A stretch of 5,980 bases of DNA, taken from positions 1 to 5,980 of the forward strand of contig CALAEB010000025.1 of assembly GCA_937890875.1 (NCBI GenBank), in the 5' to 3' direction. A model generated the notes under the pieces. That model made no database searches. It was not told the DNA's origin and saw nothing but the letters and a program-made list of their open reading frames with translations. Position 1 is the first letter of the stretch; the number at the start of each line of letters is the position of its first letter. Of this stretch, positions 1-4,927 are shown one piece after another. The position numbers and the translations under genes are program-made. Source of the stretch: an uncultured Anaerolineaceae bacterium. GTDB taxonomy: Bacteria > Chloroflexota > Anaerolineae > Anaerolineales > Anaerolineaceae.

Positions 1-300
1 GTTTGCACCGGTTCAGCGCTTTTAGCCAAAACCGGTCTTCTGAATGGCCGAAAAGCGACCTCCAATAAACGGGCCTTTGCGTGGGTAAAATCGATAAACC
101 CGAATGTAGTCTGGGTTGCCCGCGCCAGATGGGTATGGGACGGAAAATTCTACACCTCCTCCGGCGTTTCCGCGGGAATGGATATGGTGCTCGGGTTTAT
201 CGCGGACAGGCTGAGCAGGGAGCGCGCTGAAGAAATCGCGGACAGCATTGAATATATCTGGAATGATGATCAGGACATTGATCCGTTTACCAGAGAATAA
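1..300 (+). CDS. DJ-1/PfpI family protein, C-terminal 99 residues (5' end outside window)
   Basis: The frame is open from base 1 to a TAA at 298-300, so the gene begins upstream of the window. The visible part opens with V-C-T-G-S-A. This is the nucleophile elbow of the DJ-1/PfpI (class I glutamine amidotransferase-like) superfamily, and Cys at visible residue 2 would be the reactive thiol. It is followed by [18 protein letters not shown] and then by [11 protein letters not shown], the two most conserved blocks after the elbow in the PfpI-like subgroup. The C-terminus ends shortly after an acidic stretch ([10 protein letters not shown]), as in relatives. The upstream half of the domain is missing, so the active site cannot be checked fully. 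Members include isocyanide hydratases, glyoxalase-like enzymes and proteins of unknown function; the substrate cannot be told here. The protein is probably cytoplasmic. No convincing terminator follows it, and no link to the transporter genes is evident. Confidence 0.85.
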   Translation, partial: VCTGSALLAKTGLLNGRKATSNKRAFAWVKSINPNVVWVARARWVWDGKFYTSSGVSAGMDMVLGFIADRLSRERAEEIADSIEYIWNDDQDIDPFTRE

Positions 301-519
301 ACCGGATGCGATTCGTCCGCAAACGCCAGTTCGAACTATGGTGAGCCTTTTCGAATTTTGAGCAAAGGTACATGCTGCTATCTTTTTTTAAATTTGAGCT
401 GCCACGCAGAACATGGGAACGCGAAACTTGGTCAATTCTTTCAGATAAACAAGAGAACCGCGGAGAAGTTTCGGATCGCTGGCATAGAATCATATTCGGG
501 GCAGCCGATGTCGTTCCTG

Positions 520-528
520 TGTTAGAAT
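520..528 (+). promoter_or_regulatory. candidate extended -10 promoter for the permease-ATPase operon
   Basis: TG-T-TAGAAT reads as an extended -10 element (5 of 6 matches to TATAAT, with the upstream TG). It would start transcription near 535, about 65 bases before the permease start. No good -35 box is visible at the usual distance, which extended -10 promoters can tolerate. The rest of the 301-600 gap shows no gene I would support. It contains a weak hairpin (CGGATG/CGTCCG, 303-319) without a T-run and an isolated T7 at 382-388. Confidence 0.35.
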
Positions 529-600
529 AACCTCCATCGGAAAATCCCATCCCGTTATGCAAGTATTTTACAAGATTCCACTGATTGGATATTGAAGCCT

Positions 601-1431
601 ATGTTACCAAAAAACAATAAAGAAATTACGAATAAATGGCTGAATAAAAACCTGCCGCAGGTCGGTGAACTCTCAAAAATCGATCCCTGGTGGGGGTTGG
701 TGCTCATTGTGCTGGCGCTGATCGTTCTCCTGTTAGTTTCACAGCCGGATCCATATCAGCGGATTCTGAATTTTACCGAAGATGGTATCTGGATTACATT
801 GTTGGTGACGCTGGTCTCAAGTGTGCTGACGCTGGTTCTGGGCCTGTTCGGCGGACTGGGCAGAATATCCAAGAACAAAGTCATTTACGGCATCGTTTCG
901 CTGTATGTGGAAATTGTGCGCGGTATCCCGCTCCTGGTTCAGCTGCTGGTATGGTATTTCGCATTTCCCGCCATCATCGCCCAAGCCGGCATAAAATTTA
1001 ATATTCCCGCTTTCAAGAATTACCTGGCGAATCCGGTCATGATGGCAATCATCGGGATCTCCGTCTGCTACGCAGCCTATATGTCCGAAATCGTACGCGC
1101 CGGGATTGAATCGCTCCCGGCCGGGCAGATGGAAGCCGCCCGTTCGCTGGGAATGACCCGGCTGCAGGCGATGCAGTATGTGATTCTGCCGCAGGCCTAC
1201 CGCACGATTATGCCGGCGATCGGGAACGAGTTTATCTCGATCCTGAAAGATTCCTCACTGGTTTCGGTTGTCGCGGTATCCGATCTTACCCGCCGGGGCC
1301 GGGAATTCATGTCGACCACCTTTTTACCGATTGAAACCTGGACGATGGTAGCGCTCCTGTACCTGCTGATGACATTGATCTCAGCGCGGATCGTCAATAT
1401 TGTTGAGAAGAAAACGAAAATGGACAAATAG
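601..1431 (+). CDS. polar amino acid ABC transporter permease (HisM/GlnP type)
   Basis: This is an integral membrane permease of a polar amino acid importer; two copies normally form the channel. Residues 29-47 are a strongly hydrophobic first helix, and 64-83 and 99-122 contain further helices. Residues 102-116 (YVEIVRGIPLLVQLL) are the family hallmark. AAYMSEIVRAGIESLPAGQ (158-176) leads into the EAA loop at 178-199, with Glu178, Ala179, Ala180, Gly184 and the closing LPQA, which docks on the ATPase. A last helix precedes a Lys-rich cytoplasmic tail. The length of 276 residues slightly exceeds the usual 215-250 because of an N-terminal cytoplasmic extension of about 28 residues. An in-frame TTG at 592 would add three residues. 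I prefer the ATG at 601, which has a weak GGAT about 10 bases upstream, but the ribosome binding site is poor for both. The ATPase gene follows after 3 bases. Substrate: probably a polar amino acid, not resolvable further. Confidence 0.95.
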   Translation: MLPKNNKEITNKWLNKNLPQVGELSKIDPWWGLVLIVLALIVLLLVSQPDPYQRILNFTEDGIWITLLVTLVSSVLTLVLGLFGGLGRISKNKVIYGIVSLYVEIVRGIPLLVQLLVWYFAFPAIIAQAGIKFNIPAFKNYLANPVMMAIIGISVCYAAYMSEIVRAGIESLPAGQMEAARSLGMTRLQAMQYVILPQAYRTIMPAIGNEFISILKDSSLVSVVAVSDLTRRGREFMSTTFLPIETWTMVALLYLLMTLISARIVNIVEKKTKMDK

Positions 1432-1434
1432 CTC

Positions 1435-2172
1435 ATGGATGAACAGCCGATTATTCAAATCAAAGACGTACATAAATACTTCAGTGATTCAATTCATGCC
1501 TTACGGGGTGTCACGCTGGATATTTATAAGGGCGAGGTGATCATGATCATCGGGCCGTCCGGCTCCGGAAAATCCACCTTGCTGCGCAGCATCAACAATC
1601 TGGAAGAAATTGATTACGGCGATATTATCGTAGACGGCTTTTCAGTGAAAAACCACAAGGATATCAACAAACTGCGGATGGAAGTCGGCATGGTTTTCCA
1701 GCAGTTTAATTTGTTTCCGCATCTGTCGGTTTTGAATAACATCATGCTTGCACAGAAGATCGTCCGGAAACGGAGTGAAAAGGACGCGCTGAAAAACGCC
1801 ATGATTTTACTGGACAAAGTCGGCATTCCGGATAAAGCCAATGCCTTCCCCGCGCAGCTCTCCGGCGGTCAGCAGCAGCGGGTGGCCATTGCCAGGGCGC
1901 TGGCGATGAACCCGAAAATCATGCTCTTCGATGAGCCAACCAGTGCGCTCGACCCGGAAATGATCCAGGAAGTGTTGGAAGTCATGATTCAGCTGGCCAG
2001 AGAAGGGATGACGATGGCAGTCGTCTCGCATGAGATGGGTTTTGCCCGGGCAGCGGCCGACCGCTGTATTCTGATGGATGCGGGAAAAATTGTCGAGGAC
2101 GCGCCTAAGGATGAGCTGTTCACCAATCCGAAGGAAGAACGAACCAAGCTTTTCCTGAGCAAGATTTTATAA
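1435..2172 (+). CDS. polar amino acid ABC transporter ATP-binding protein (GlnQ/HisP type)
   Basis: This 245-residue cytoplasmic ATPase would power the adjacent permease. All nucleotide-binding elements are intact: Walker [10 protein letters not shown] at 40-48, Q-loop Gln89-Gln90, signature LSGGQQQR at 142-149, Walker B IMLFDE at 162-167 with catalytic Glu167, D-loop SALD at 170-173 and switch His199. The wording around these motifs ([15 protein letters not shown] after the Q-loop, [20 protein letters not shown]) is that of the polar amino acid transporter subfamily, and the length is normal for it. The start ATG lies 3 bases after the permease stop and lacks a clear ribosome binding site, so translation is probably coupled to the permease. 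The two genes form one operon that ends at the hairpin 2206-2241. No binding-protein gene is in the operon; the likely partner is the minus-strand gene at 3652-4410. Confidence 0.96.
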   Translation: MDEQPIIQIKDVHKYFSDSIHALRGVTLDIYKGEVIMIIGPSGSGKSTLLRSINNLEEIDYGDIIVDGFSVKNHKDINKLRMEVGMVFQQFNLFPHLSVLNNIMLAQKIVRKRSEKDALKNAMILLDKVGIPDKANAFPAQLSGGQQQRVAIARALAMNPKIMLFDEPTSALDPEMIQEVLEVMIQLAREGMTMAVVSHEMGFARAAADRCILMDAGKIVEDAPKDELFTNPKEERTKLFLSKIL

Positions 2173-2205
2173 GCTCCGTAATTTTCCAAATTCAGTTCGA
2201 TTTTT

Positions 2206-2241
2206 ACAAAACGCTTGCCTGTGCAGGCGTTTTGTTTTTTT
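2206..2241 (+). terminator. intrinsic terminator of the permease-ATPase operon
   Basis: ACAAAACGC (2206-2214 on the left arm) is perfectly complementary to GCGTTTTGT (2227-2235). The loop contains a small inner CTG/CAG pairing, and an unbroken T-run extends to 2241. It starts 34 bases after the ATPase stop codon. Confidence 0.88.
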
Positions 2242-2329
2242 CGCAAGCATTTCAATACGCTCAAGCCGTTTCGGCCACATCGGACATTTTTATGAAGTTT
2301 TCCAACGGATAAATTTTCCTTTATATTGG

Positions 2330-2385
2330 ATTCGAGCATCAAAAGTCGAATTGATCAAAGCGGAAAATGCAGTTCCGCTTTTTTT
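2330..2385 (+). terminator. second intrinsic terminator, preceded by a small hairpin
   Basis: AAAGCGGAA (2357-2365) pairs perfectly with TTCCGCTTT (2373-2381) across a 7-base loop, and the T-run continues to 2385, so this is a textbook terminator reading rightward. It lies 116 bases downstream of the first terminator with no gene between them. Immediately before it, ATTCGA (2330-2335) pairs with TCGAAT (2346-2351). The element may be a back-up terminator. It may also be the 3' end of a short RNA, since a poor -35/-10 pair (TTTTCC 2298-2303, TTATAT 2321-2326, 17-base spacer) sits just upstream. The terminator is well supported; the RNA is speculative. Confidence 0.8.
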
Positions 2386-2429
2386 GCAATTCTTTTGACA
2401 CGTGAATCATATTTTACATGGGTGCCAAG

Positions 2430-2459
2430 AGCATAACAGTTTCCTTTTGCATATTTAGG
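2430..2459 (+). repeat. short dispersed repeat, copy 1
   Basis: AGCATAACAGTTT followed by CCTTTT and, after a variable part, TTTAGG. The same order of blocks recurs at 4845-4875: 13 identical bases, one inserted T, 6 identical bases, a diverged middle, then a matching TTAGG. Both copies lie in the untranslated region ahead of a plus-strand gene. Here the distance to the DDAH-type start codon is about 150 bases. Confidence 0.45.
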
Positions 2460-2505
2460 AATGCCGATTGGCGCCATATTTCGGGATCTAGATCTGAGAA
2501 TGCAG

Positions 2506-2511
2506 TAGAAT
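2506..2511 (+). promoter_or_regulatory. candidate -10 box for the DDAH-type gene
   Basis: TAGAAT matches the -10 consensus at 5 of 6 positions and would place the transcript start near 2518, right before the leader hairpin at 2523. No acceptable -35 box lies 16-18 bases upstream. A perfect TTGACA at 2395-2400 exists further up but has no matching -10 at the proper distance. The assignment is therefore weak. Confidence 0.3.
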
Positions 2512-2522
2512 AAGGTTAATTT

Positions 2523-2571
2523 CCGGAAAAGGATCATTCCTTTCTTCCGGTTTATTTTGCAGAAAAGGAAT
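2523..2571 (+). promoter_or_regulatory. structured 5' leader of the DDAH-type gene with alternative pairing to the ribosome binding site
   Basis: CCGGAA (2523-2528) and AAGGA (2529-2533) pair with TCCTT (2538-2542) and TTCCGG (2545-2550) across a TCAT loop with a two-base bulge. The hairpin is followed by TTTATTTT (2551-2558), so it resembles a terminator. The right arm also contains ATTCCTTT (2536-2543), which is exactly complementary to AAAGGAAT at 2564-2571. That stretch holds the Shine-Dalgarno sequence 8 bases before the ATG at 2580. The two pairings share bases and cannot form together. Complementarity is seen directly; a regulatory role is inference. Confidence 0.5.
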
Positions 2572-2579
2572 CGTATCAT

Positions 2580-3383
2580 ATGAAACAATTTGAGCAGGCG
2601 ATTGTTCGCATCCCCTGTGACCGGTTCCCGGAAGGGATTACGCCGGGATCATTGGGCAAAGCAGACGTCGCATCAGCGAGAAAACAGCATCAGGCTTATA
2701 TCGAGACACTGAAAGCATGCGGCGTAAAGGTTACTGTGCTGGAGGCGGAGAATGACTTCCCGGATTCCTGCTTTGTCGAGGATCCGGCCATCGTTACCGA
2801 TCGGGTCGCGATCATCACCCGGTTTGGCGCAGCCTCCCGTTCAGGGGAAACGCCGCTGATATTGCCGGCGATAACCGCCGTCTATGGCGATCATATCGAA
2901 ACCATTCAGGCCCCCGGAACCGTCGAAGGCGGTGATATCTGCCAGGTCGGAGAGCATTTCTTCATCGGCTTATCGCTCCGTACAAATGACGAGGGAGCCC
3001 GTCAGCTTGGCGAAATTCTGAAAAAATATGGATTCACCAGCAGTACGATCGATATCCGCAAATACAAAACAGTCCTGCACCTGAAAACCGGGATGTCCTA
3101 TTTAGGCAACGATACATTCATCGTAATGCCCGAAATAATGGACGAGCCGGAATTGAAGAAATACACAAAGCTTGTTGTCACACCGGAAGAGAGCTATGCT
3201 GCGAATTGCATCCGGGTCAACGATTTCGTGATCATCCCGGCCGGTTTCACCAACGCAATTGCGCAGGTCGAAGGCGCCGGGTTTAAAACATTGCCGCTGG
3301 AAATGAGCGAATTCCGGAAGCAGGACGGCGGGTTAAGCTGTCTTTCACTGAGGATTCCGGAACTTCACTTCGCGAGTCAATAG
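2580..3383 (+). CDS. dimethylarginine dimethylaminohydrolase (DDAH)-type guanidino hydrolase
   Basis: DDAH enzymes hydrolyse N-methylated arginines to L-citrulline plus methylamine or dimethylamine using a Cys-His-Glu centre in the pentein fold. This 267-residue cytoplasmic protein carries the motifs in order: FPDSCFVEDPAIV (60-72, with substrate-contacting Asp62, Glu67 and Asp68), Arg81, TVEGGD (114-119, Glu116), Arg134, LHLKTGMSYLG (166-176, His167), and GLSCLSLR near the end (251-258, nucleophile Cys254). From memory, Pseudomonas DDAH uses Glu114, His162 and Cys249 in about 254 residues, so length and spacing agree well. The ATG at 2580 follows AAAAGGAA at a good distance. The gene is monocistronic, bounded by terminators at 2385 and 3580. 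It lies between the ABC transporter core genes and the binding-protein gene, suggesting imported arginine derivatives as substrates. Related penteins (arginine deiminase-like, citrulline hydrolases) share these residues, so exact specificity is unproven. Confidence 0.85.
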   Translation: MKQFEQAIVRIPCDRFPEGITPGSLGKADVASARKQHQAYIETLKACGVKVTVLEAENDFPDSCFVEDPAIVTDRVAIITRFGAASRSGETPLILPAITAVYGDHIETIQAPGTVEGGDICQVGEHFFIGLSLRTNDEGARQLGEILKKYGFTSSTIDIRKYKTVLHLKTGMSYLGNDTFIVMPEIMDEPELKKYTKLVVTPEESYAANCIRVNDFVIIPAGFTNAIAQVEGAGFKTLPLEMSEFRKQDGGLSCLSLRIPELHFASQ

Positions 3384-3579
3384 CTGACCATCGTTTACGA
3401 CAGAACGGCACGCCAGGCCCGGGGAACCGGTTTTTGCCATGCGCAGAACATGCATCTGTCATAATGTCACCTGACCGCAGTTCAAACGATGGGAAAAGTT
3501 CCCTGCAGTCTGCTTATTATGCGCCTACGCGAAAGGATTGAACGGATTTCGCATTCCTGATTGTCCGGAGTGCTTTTAT

Positions 3580-3616
3580 AAAAAACGTGTTCAACGCAAT
3601 GTTGAACACGTTTTTT
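3580..3616. terminator. bidirectional terminator between convergent genes
   Basis: A perfect 16-bp inverted repeat: A6 followed by CGTGTTCAAC (3580-3595), a 5-base loop (3596-3600), and the exact complement ending in T6 (3601-3616). The A-run on one side and T-run on the other let it terminate transcription in both directions. It lies about 200 bases after the DDAH-type stop and 35 bases after the minus-strand binding-protein stop. The bases between 3384 and 3579 show no gene, only a weak 4-bp hairpin with T5 at 3419-3435. Confidence 0.92.
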
Positions 3617-3651
3617 GCTTCTGATTCGTTCGGAAGGTTTCTTGTTATCCG

Positions 3652-4410
3652 TCAAAGCTCGTATTTCGCAAGCAGCTCGTCAAATTTGCCGCTTTCTTTA
3701 ACTTTTTTCAGGCCTTCGTTAATTTTTGTCTGGAGCTCGGTATTTGATTTGCAGATCGCAATCCCGAGATCTTCAGAGGAGTACAAATCGCCCACCGGTG
3801 TTAAACCGCCCAACGATACCGCATATCCTTCCGCCAGTGTATTATCCGTCAAAACCCCGTCAATCTGTCCGTTTTTCAAATCCATAAAGGCCAGATCAAT
3901 GCTGTCATATCCCTTGTAAGTCACCAGGCCTTCGGCTTCCCATTCCTGGATCATGATCGCGCCGGTTGTGCCGGTCTGTCCGCCCACAGTCTTCCCTGCA
4001 AAATCTTCCTTATTCACCAGATCGGTTACGCCCTCTTTCACGGTCATGATCTGTCCGATCGCGTAATAAGGATCGGAGAAAAGCATCGTTTCTTTCCGCT
4101 CATCGGTAATGGAAATCGCAGAAGCGCCCGCATCATACTGGCACTGAGCCAAACCGGCAATCACAGCGTCGAAACCGATATTCACAAATTCGACCTGGAA
4201 ACCTTCCGCTTCCGCAATGGCTTTTGTCAGGTCGATATCAAACCCGGTCAATTCCTTCGTTCCTTCATCAACCATTTCAAACGGCGGCCAACTGGCATCC
4301 ACACCAACTCTGACAACTGCTTCTGAATTATTAGCGGGTTTTAAAAATAAAAACCATGCAGCCACGAGTACTGCCAACACAATAATAGCGATAATGATCC
4401 CTTTTTTCAT
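3652..4410 (-). CDS. polar amino acid ABC transporter substrate-binding protein (SBP family 3), membrane-anchored
   Basis: This 252-residue extracytoplasmic receptor would deliver an amino acid to the permease. Residues 4-23 form one hydrophobic segment after MKK: an uncleaved anchor or a signal peptide. No lipobox exists; the only Cys is Cys90. The family-3 fold follows: VGVDASWPPFE (35-45), GFDIDLTKAIA (56-66), then ITDERKETMLFSDPYY (101-116), where Arg105 should bind the ligand carboxylate. A GQTGTTG loop (144-150) and Asp189 (VLTDN), expected to hold the amino group, complete the site. This pattern is typical of polar amino acid binders such as GlnH and arginine/lysine binders; the ligand cannot be read from sequence alone. 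I chose the ATG at 4410 because GGGAG lies 8 bases upstream; the earlier in-frame ATG at 4443 overlaps the -10 box. The gene converges on the DDAH-type gene and is the likely partner of the permease-ATPase pair. Confidence 0.93.
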   Translation of the reverse strand: MKKGIIIAIIVLAVLVAAWFLFLKPANNSEAVVRVGVDASWPPFEMVDEGTKELTGFDIDLTKAIAEAEGFQVEFVNIGFDAVIAGLAQCQYDAGASAISITDERKETMLFSDPYYAIGQIMTVKEGVTDLVNKEDFAGKTVGGQTGTTGAIMIQEWEAEGLVTYKGYDSIDLAFMDLKNGQIDGVLTDNTLAEGYAVSLGGLTPVGDLYSSEDLGIAICKSNTELQTKINEGLKKVKESGKFDELLAKYEL

Positions 4411-4428
4411 GATTTTTTCTCCCTTAGG

Positions 4429-4451
4429 AAATGTTAGCAACATTTTAACAT
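4429..4451 (-). promoter_or_regulatory. promoter of the binding-protein gene with overlapping dyad (possible operator)
   Basis: On the minus strand, TG-T-TAAAAT (complement of 4442-4450) is an extended -10 box with 5 of 6 matches. It gives a transcript start near 4435 and a leader of about 25 bases. Overlapping the box and start is a perfect dyad, AAATGTT-AGC-AACATTT (4429-4445 on the plus strand), and a further AACAT follows at 4447-4451. Repressor sites often lie in this position, but no known regulator is recognised. Confidence 0.5.
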
Positions 4452-4507
4452 GGATATCGGCTTTTTTTTACAATCTGCAAATATTTATGAGCCTACAAAA
4501 GAATTGG

Positions 4508-4537
4508 AAAAAAACGGAACAGCGGAACTTCTTCCGT
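4508..4537 (-). terminator. weak candidate terminator on the minus strand
   Basis: Read on the minus strand, ACGGAA (complement of 4532-4537) can pair with TTCCGT (complement of 4514-4519), followed by a T-run (4508-4513). The stem has only 6 bp with a 12-base loop, and a competing tighter hairpin (CGGAA/TTCCG, 4523-4536) uses the same left arm. It lies upstream of the binding-protein promoter, so it could insulate that promoter or act as an attenuator of a longer transcript. Confidence 0.3.
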
Positions 4538-4676
4538 ACCCTGTACGTTATAAAAACAGAAACAAAAACTGAAAGAGAAAGGGATCCGGAAATCCGGATA
4601 TGTCCACGGGTATTTCGGGGAGTGGGAAAGGGTTGCTGTAGTTCTGTTGTTATTTGAAATGGATCGGGATATGCCA

Positions 4677-4736
4677 AATTATTGGAACCCGTATTTCGAA
4701 TTATTGGAATTTCACCGCCTGAATTTCGAATTTCGG
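4677..4736. repeat. spaced direct repeats upstream of the Ig-like protein gene
   Basis: AATTATTGGAA occurs at 4677-4687 and 4699-4709, exactly 22 bases apart, about two helical turns. ATTTCGAAT, with the palindromic core TTCGAA, occurs at 4693-4701 and 4723-4731 and is followed by a partial ATTTCGG. The arrangement suggests protein-binding sites, but no regulator is known to me for these words. The preceding stretch 4540-4676 shows only a 6-bp hairpin (ATCCGG/CCGGAT, 4584-4599) without a T-run. Confidence 0.4.
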
Positions 4737-4743
4737 CAAGATA

Positions 4744-4752
4744 TGTTAGGAT
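4744..4752 (+). promoter_or_regulatory. candidate extended -10 promoter for the 4810-5605 region
   Basis: TG-T-TAGGAT is an extended -10 form with 4 of 6 hexamer matches. TTTCGA, 17 bases upstream, is a poor -35 and falls inside the second ATTTCGAAT repeat. It would start transcription near 4759, so the mRNA would carry the 13-codon ORF and the palindrome. A TATTAT at 4758-4763 and a TAAAAT at 4784-4789 are alternatives without good partners. Confidence 0.3.
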
Positions 4753-4806
4753 TAATTTATTATTGATTGGAGTGTCAAAAGGATAAAATTTCCAAAGGAG
4801 TTATTT

Positions 4807-4852
4807 GTTATGCTATTTTTTGTTGGGCGAGGCCCAACAAAAATAGCATAAC
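4807..4852. repeat. long near-perfect palindrome (stem-loop)
   Basis: A 22-base left arm (4807-4828) pairs with a 21-base right arm (4832-4852) across a GAG loop; the single difference is one extra T in the left T-run (six T against five A). The loop-proximal part is GTTGGGC/GCCCAAC and the outer part GTTATGCT/AGCATAAC. Weaker symmetry continues outside, with AAAGGAG on the left and CCTTTT on the right. No T-run directly abuts it on either strand, so it is not a standard terminator. It may be an mRNA control structure, or a small mobile-element remnant (MITE- or REP-like). Confidence 0.8.
4810..4851 (+). CDS. possible 13-residue leader peptide inside the palindrome
   Basis: An ATG at 4810 is preceded by AAAGGAG (4794-4800) at 9 bases, one of the best ribosome binding sites in the window. 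It opens a frame of 13 codons, MLFFVGRGPTKIA, ending in TAA at 4849-4851. The whole frame lies within the two arms of the hairpin 4807-4852, so ribosomes translating it would melt the stem. It precedes the Ig-like protein gene by 76 bases. No run of one amino acid is present that would identify a classical amino acid attenuator. Because the site is a palindrome, the minus strand also shows AAAAGGA and an ATG with a 13-codon frame (MLFLLGLAQQKIA), which weakens the case that the plus-strand peptide is selected. Expression is unproven. Confidence 0.35.
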   Translation: MLFFVGRGPTKIA

Positions 4853-4875
4853 AGTTTTCCTTTTCAACAATTAGG
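4845..4875 (+). repeat. short dispersed repeat, copy 2
   Basis: AGCATAACAGTTTT, then CCTTTT, a diverged middle and TTAGG, matching copy 1 at 2430-2459. Its first eight bases are the outer right arm of the palindrome. This copy ends about 50 bases before the start of the Ig-like protein gene. Confidence 0.45.
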
Positions 4876-4927
4876 CTTTTAACACCCATATCATAATTTG
4901 ACCAGTTTTTCGACGAAGGAGTCTGGG

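Noticed and set aside
287..562. A 91-codon open frame on the minus strand in the gap before the permease
   Set aside because: It starts with TTG without a ribosome binding site, overlaps the end of the DJ-1/PfpI gene on the opposite strand, and its composition (many Ser, Arg, Cys) resembles no domain.
690..1001. Overlapping plus-strand frame of 103 codons inside the permease gene
   Set aside because: It is the shifted-frame shadow of a clearly conserved permease sequence.
2418..2513. A 31-codon plus-strand frame starting MGAKSITVSF in the gap before the DDAH-type gene
   Set aside because: No ribosome binding site precedes it, and it runs through the dispersed repeat; probably chance.
3419..3435. 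CCGG-GGAA-CCGG hairpin with T5, 36 bases after the DDAH-type stop, as the gene's terminator
   Set aside because: The stem is only 4 bp; the 16-bp hairpin at 3580-3616 is a far better terminator.
4217..4677. Open frames of 146 (plus) and 69 (minus) codons over the binding-protein promoter region
   Set aside because: Low-complexity, charge-rich translations without ribosome binding sites; the first is antisense to the binding-protein gene.
4807..4852. Palindrome read as an ordinary intrinsic terminator
   Set aside because: No T-run directly follows the stem on either strand; the plus strand continues with AGTTTTCC, and the stem is itself T/A-rich on both sides.
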